A stretch of DNA of 64,000 nt, from positions 2,670,600 to 2,734,599 of the forward strand of contig NC_066336.1 of NCBI RefSeq assembly GCF_022539315.1. The letters run 5' to 3'. Both the position numbers and the translations under genes were made by a program. Positions 62,101 to 64,000 of the stretch are shown one piece after another. Numbering within the stretch: the first letter of the stretch is position 1; every line of letters starts with the position of its first letter. Below the pieces are notes generated by a model. It did not search any database. It had not been told where the DNA came from and saw only the letters and a program-made list of their open reading frames with translations. The DNA is from Serinus canaria (lineage: Eukaryota > Chordata > Aves > Passeriformes > Fringillidae).

Positions 62101-63559
62101 GGGATGTAATGTGTATTCCATGGAGGAGACACCCCAAATACTGCCTTCATGCTTGGGTTTTAAAGTCCTGCTCAGAGCCCTGCTGTGATGTGTGTAGCAT
62201 GCACAGCAGCTGCTGGGAGCTAACAGAGCTTAGCTTTAGGCCTGCTTTTTAGAGTCCTGGGACTATTGCAAAGCATGATTTAAAGTTCTAGCTAATGCAT
62301 TGAAGGGGGCTGATGCTGACTTTCTTGTGGTTCAGGTGTGAGCATGATGGCTGTGGGAAGGCTTTTGCTGCAAGCCACCACCTCAAAACTCATGTTAGAA
62401 CACATACTGGTAAGTTCTGTGTTTGGGTTTTTTTTAAATTTTCTTTAATATAGCTTAGTAAGTTTATACTAACTCTCAGAATCCTAATAGGAATTTATAG
62501 TTACATAAAATATGGGAGTGACACCAAGCTGAGTGGCTCAGGTGACACCTGTGAGGGAGAGGATGGCATCCAGAGAGACCTTTGCAGGCTGGAGGAGTGT
62601 GCCCATGTGAACCTCATGAGTTAAAAAAGGCCAAGTACAAACTCCTGCACCAGGCCAATCCAGATTTTCCATTTATGCAGTTATGTTTATGCTTGACAGG
62701 TCTTGAATTCAATGAACACATTTTCACAAAGGTACCAGTAATGATGCACAAGAATAAAATATTGTGTTGTGTGTCAGTTCCCGTGGTGAGATGGAAGCAC
62801 TCACCTGCAGGACTGCAGGAATACTGAATTTGTGAAGGGGCAGAAAATGTCTTGTTTGTATGAAATACTGCTCTGCCAGGTGCTTTAAAAGTGTGTGTCT
62901 GATGGGATGTTTTTAAGTCTGTTAAATGTGTTCTGTGCTGCCTCTAGGGGAGAAACCCTTCTTCTGTCCCAGCAATGGTTGTGAGAAGACTTTCAGCACC
63001 CAGTACAGTCTCAAGAGTCACATGAAGGGTCATGAGAAGGGACATACCTATAATGCACTTCCCAATAACAATGTGTCTGAGGTGAGTAGCACTTCTGCTT
63101 AATGCTTCTATGTTAGGTGGATATAAACCATACCTTGGGGAGGAAATAATTTGGTCTGCACCTTGTTCTTAAGGTGTAACATTTAAGACTGGGGTTTTCA
63201 AATACTAACTGGGAAGGTTAATTTTTTTTTATTTTCTAAAAATTTATTTATTCCTATGCTAATTTAAAATTCTGGGTTATATGGCTTTTTGGAAGTACTT
63301 TGAGATGTTAAGAATTCTTGATAGTTGCTAAATATCCTTTGCTTAAAAATCTTGTTCCTTTGATTTTAGAGCTGAGACCTGGGTCTCATATAAGCAGAGT
63401 ATGGACTCTCAAAAGTAATTTAAAACATTTCTGACATTATTATTTTAATATATAATTCAAATTATTTTTCTTTTTTCACAGGATACAAGTCACTCACTTT
63501 GTCTGAGTGATTTAAGCCTCATATCAACAGATTCAGAATTACGGGAGAACTCTAATCCA
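56110..63559 (+). CDS. MTF1: Metal-responsive transcription factor 1, 5' part
   Basis: Six coding exons (56110-56523, 60769-61007, 61693-61824, 62336-62409, 62948-63081, 63482-63559) give the first 357 aa; the gene runs off the right edge. MTF1 senses zinc and cadmium and binds metal response elements in metallothionein and zinc-transporter promoters. The N-terminal 138 aa ([19 protein letters not shown]) is acidic and contains the conserved [19 protein letters not shown] stretch. Six C2H2 fingers occupy about 142-315: [40 protein letters not shown] and FFCPSNGC, each with C-x4-C-x12-H-x3-H, and with the characteristic linker RGEYTFVC after finger 1. Fingers 3 and 5 are split by or abut introns. 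Residues 316-357 lead toward the acidic activation domain, which, with the Pro- and Ser/Thr-rich regions, lies outside the window. Confidence 0.98.
56524..60768. other. MTF1 intron 1
   Basis: A 4.2-kb intron between the acidic N-terminal exon and the first zinc-finger exon. I see no embedded gene, clear transposon or tandem array; open frames are short and unsupported. Confidence 0.6.
61008..61275. repeat. 26-28-bp minisatellite derived from the MTF1 exon 2 splice donor
   Basis: About ten units of 26-28 bp follow the exon directly, each reading GTGAGGGGGTGTTCAACACA then CTGTACAG or a shortened form. The unit is a copy of the last ~17 exon bases plus the first ~11 intron bases, so nearly every unit ends in CAG|GTGAGG, a strong 5' splice-site match. 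Copies diverge towards the 3' end. Confidence 0.93.
62512..62662 (+). mobile_element. CR1 LINE fragment, ORF2 C-terminal part
   Basis: The sequence GACACCAAGCTGAGTGG, then GGCATCCAGAGAGACCTTTG, CAGGCTGGAGGAG and AACCTCATGA...GGCCAAGTACAA matches the 3' portion of the CR1 reverse-transcriptase ORF. Translated, it recalls DTKLSG...IQRDL..LE..AHVNLM..KAK. It lies in MTF1 intron 4, contains a stop and is heavily decayed. Confidence 0.85.
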
Positions 63560-64000
63560 GTGAGTTATTGTCCTGGAATTGCCTCATCCTCATTGGAGTT
63601 TTGGTTTTGTCCTCCAAAATGTGTTGTGCTTATTTCAACCTCCTGTAGGAAGCTCTGCATCTGACTGATGAGTCTTGACTGAGCTTGGATTTTACATAGA
63701 GGAGAATGAGGAGGCTGTGTTGTTCTTTGTGCTGTGCGAGCAGGGTGCAGCTCCTGTGTGTATTTGCTCCTGTGGATGACTAGAATTGCATAGTCCAGGA
63801 TTTAAAATGGAGCTGTTTTTTTCTGCTTCAGAAAAGGTTCTGCAAGCAGCCAATTATGTCTGTTTCTGATGGAGTACTGCAAGAAATATGGGTTAAATAA
63901 AGAGTGGATGCAGAGGAATATATTTTACTTTTGAGGAAGTTACTTATTTTTGTAGGGGTTGCTTATTATGGTGGTAAATTTGATTACAGGTAATAAAAAA
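63560..64000. other. Start of MTF1 intron 6
   Basis: Intron sequence after a GTGAGT donor at 63560. No further exon or repeat is recognised before the window ends. Confidence 0.7.

Noticed and set aside
1..64000. CRISPR arrays, operons or bacterial defence systems
   Set aside because: The window is vertebrate nuclear DNA; the tandem arrays lack spacer-repeat structure and no prokaryotic genes occur.

Overview
This is vertebrate nuclear DNA, almost certainly from a bird and probably a passerine. The genes are split by GT-AG introns and have CpG-island promoters and AATAAA signals. The interspersed repeats are avian: CR1 LINE fragments at 25.6 and 62.5 kb, and an LTR at 54.0 and 54.9 kb that resembles, from memory, one common in songbirds. 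No virus, plasmid or bacterial gene is present.

All five genes lie on the + strand. 1-19.1 kb has no recognisable coding exon; it is the upstream or 5'-intron territory of FHL3. FHL3 (19.16-22.0 kb, 5 coding exons, 279 aa) is a four-and-a-half LIM protein. 22.2-26.6 kb is a minisatellite-rich spacer. SF3A3 (26.68-32.79 kb, 17 exons, 501 aa) is a U2 snRNP splicing factor. An unfamiliar gene follows at 34.73-38.30 kb: I assemble 8 exons into a 534-aa secreted or GPI-anchored protein with a repetitive Thr/Ala/Lys/Val tract and two Ly6/uPAR (LU) domains. INPP5B (40.22-55.31 kb, 22 exons, 864 aa) is an inositol polyphosphate 5-phosphatase. The first six coding exons of MTF1 (56.11-63.56 kb, all six zinc fingers) run to the right edge. 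The order FHL3-SF3A3-INPP5B-MTF1 matches human 1p34.3; the LU gene is the addition I do not recognise there.

The genes are neighbours rather than a pathway: muscle and cytoskeletal LIM scaffold, splicing factor, surface glycoprotein, phosphoinositide phosphatase, and metal-responsive transcription factor. The most notable points are: (1) the mucin-like two-LU-domain gene, whose largest exon is a coding minisatellite; (2) two introns of INPP5B with textbook U12-type donor and branch sites; (3) a second CpG island inside INPP5B holding a phase-compatible alternative first exon that would remove the PH-like N terminus; (4) loss of the C-terminal prenylation motif of INPP5B, with an LTR remnant ending about 20 bp before the last exon; (5) a minisatellite in MTF1 that has copied an exon end together with its 5' splice site about ten times; (6) an upstream ORF in the likely MTF1 leader.

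Exon limits come from reading frame, splice-site dinucleotides, phase and remembered family sequences; no alignment was run.
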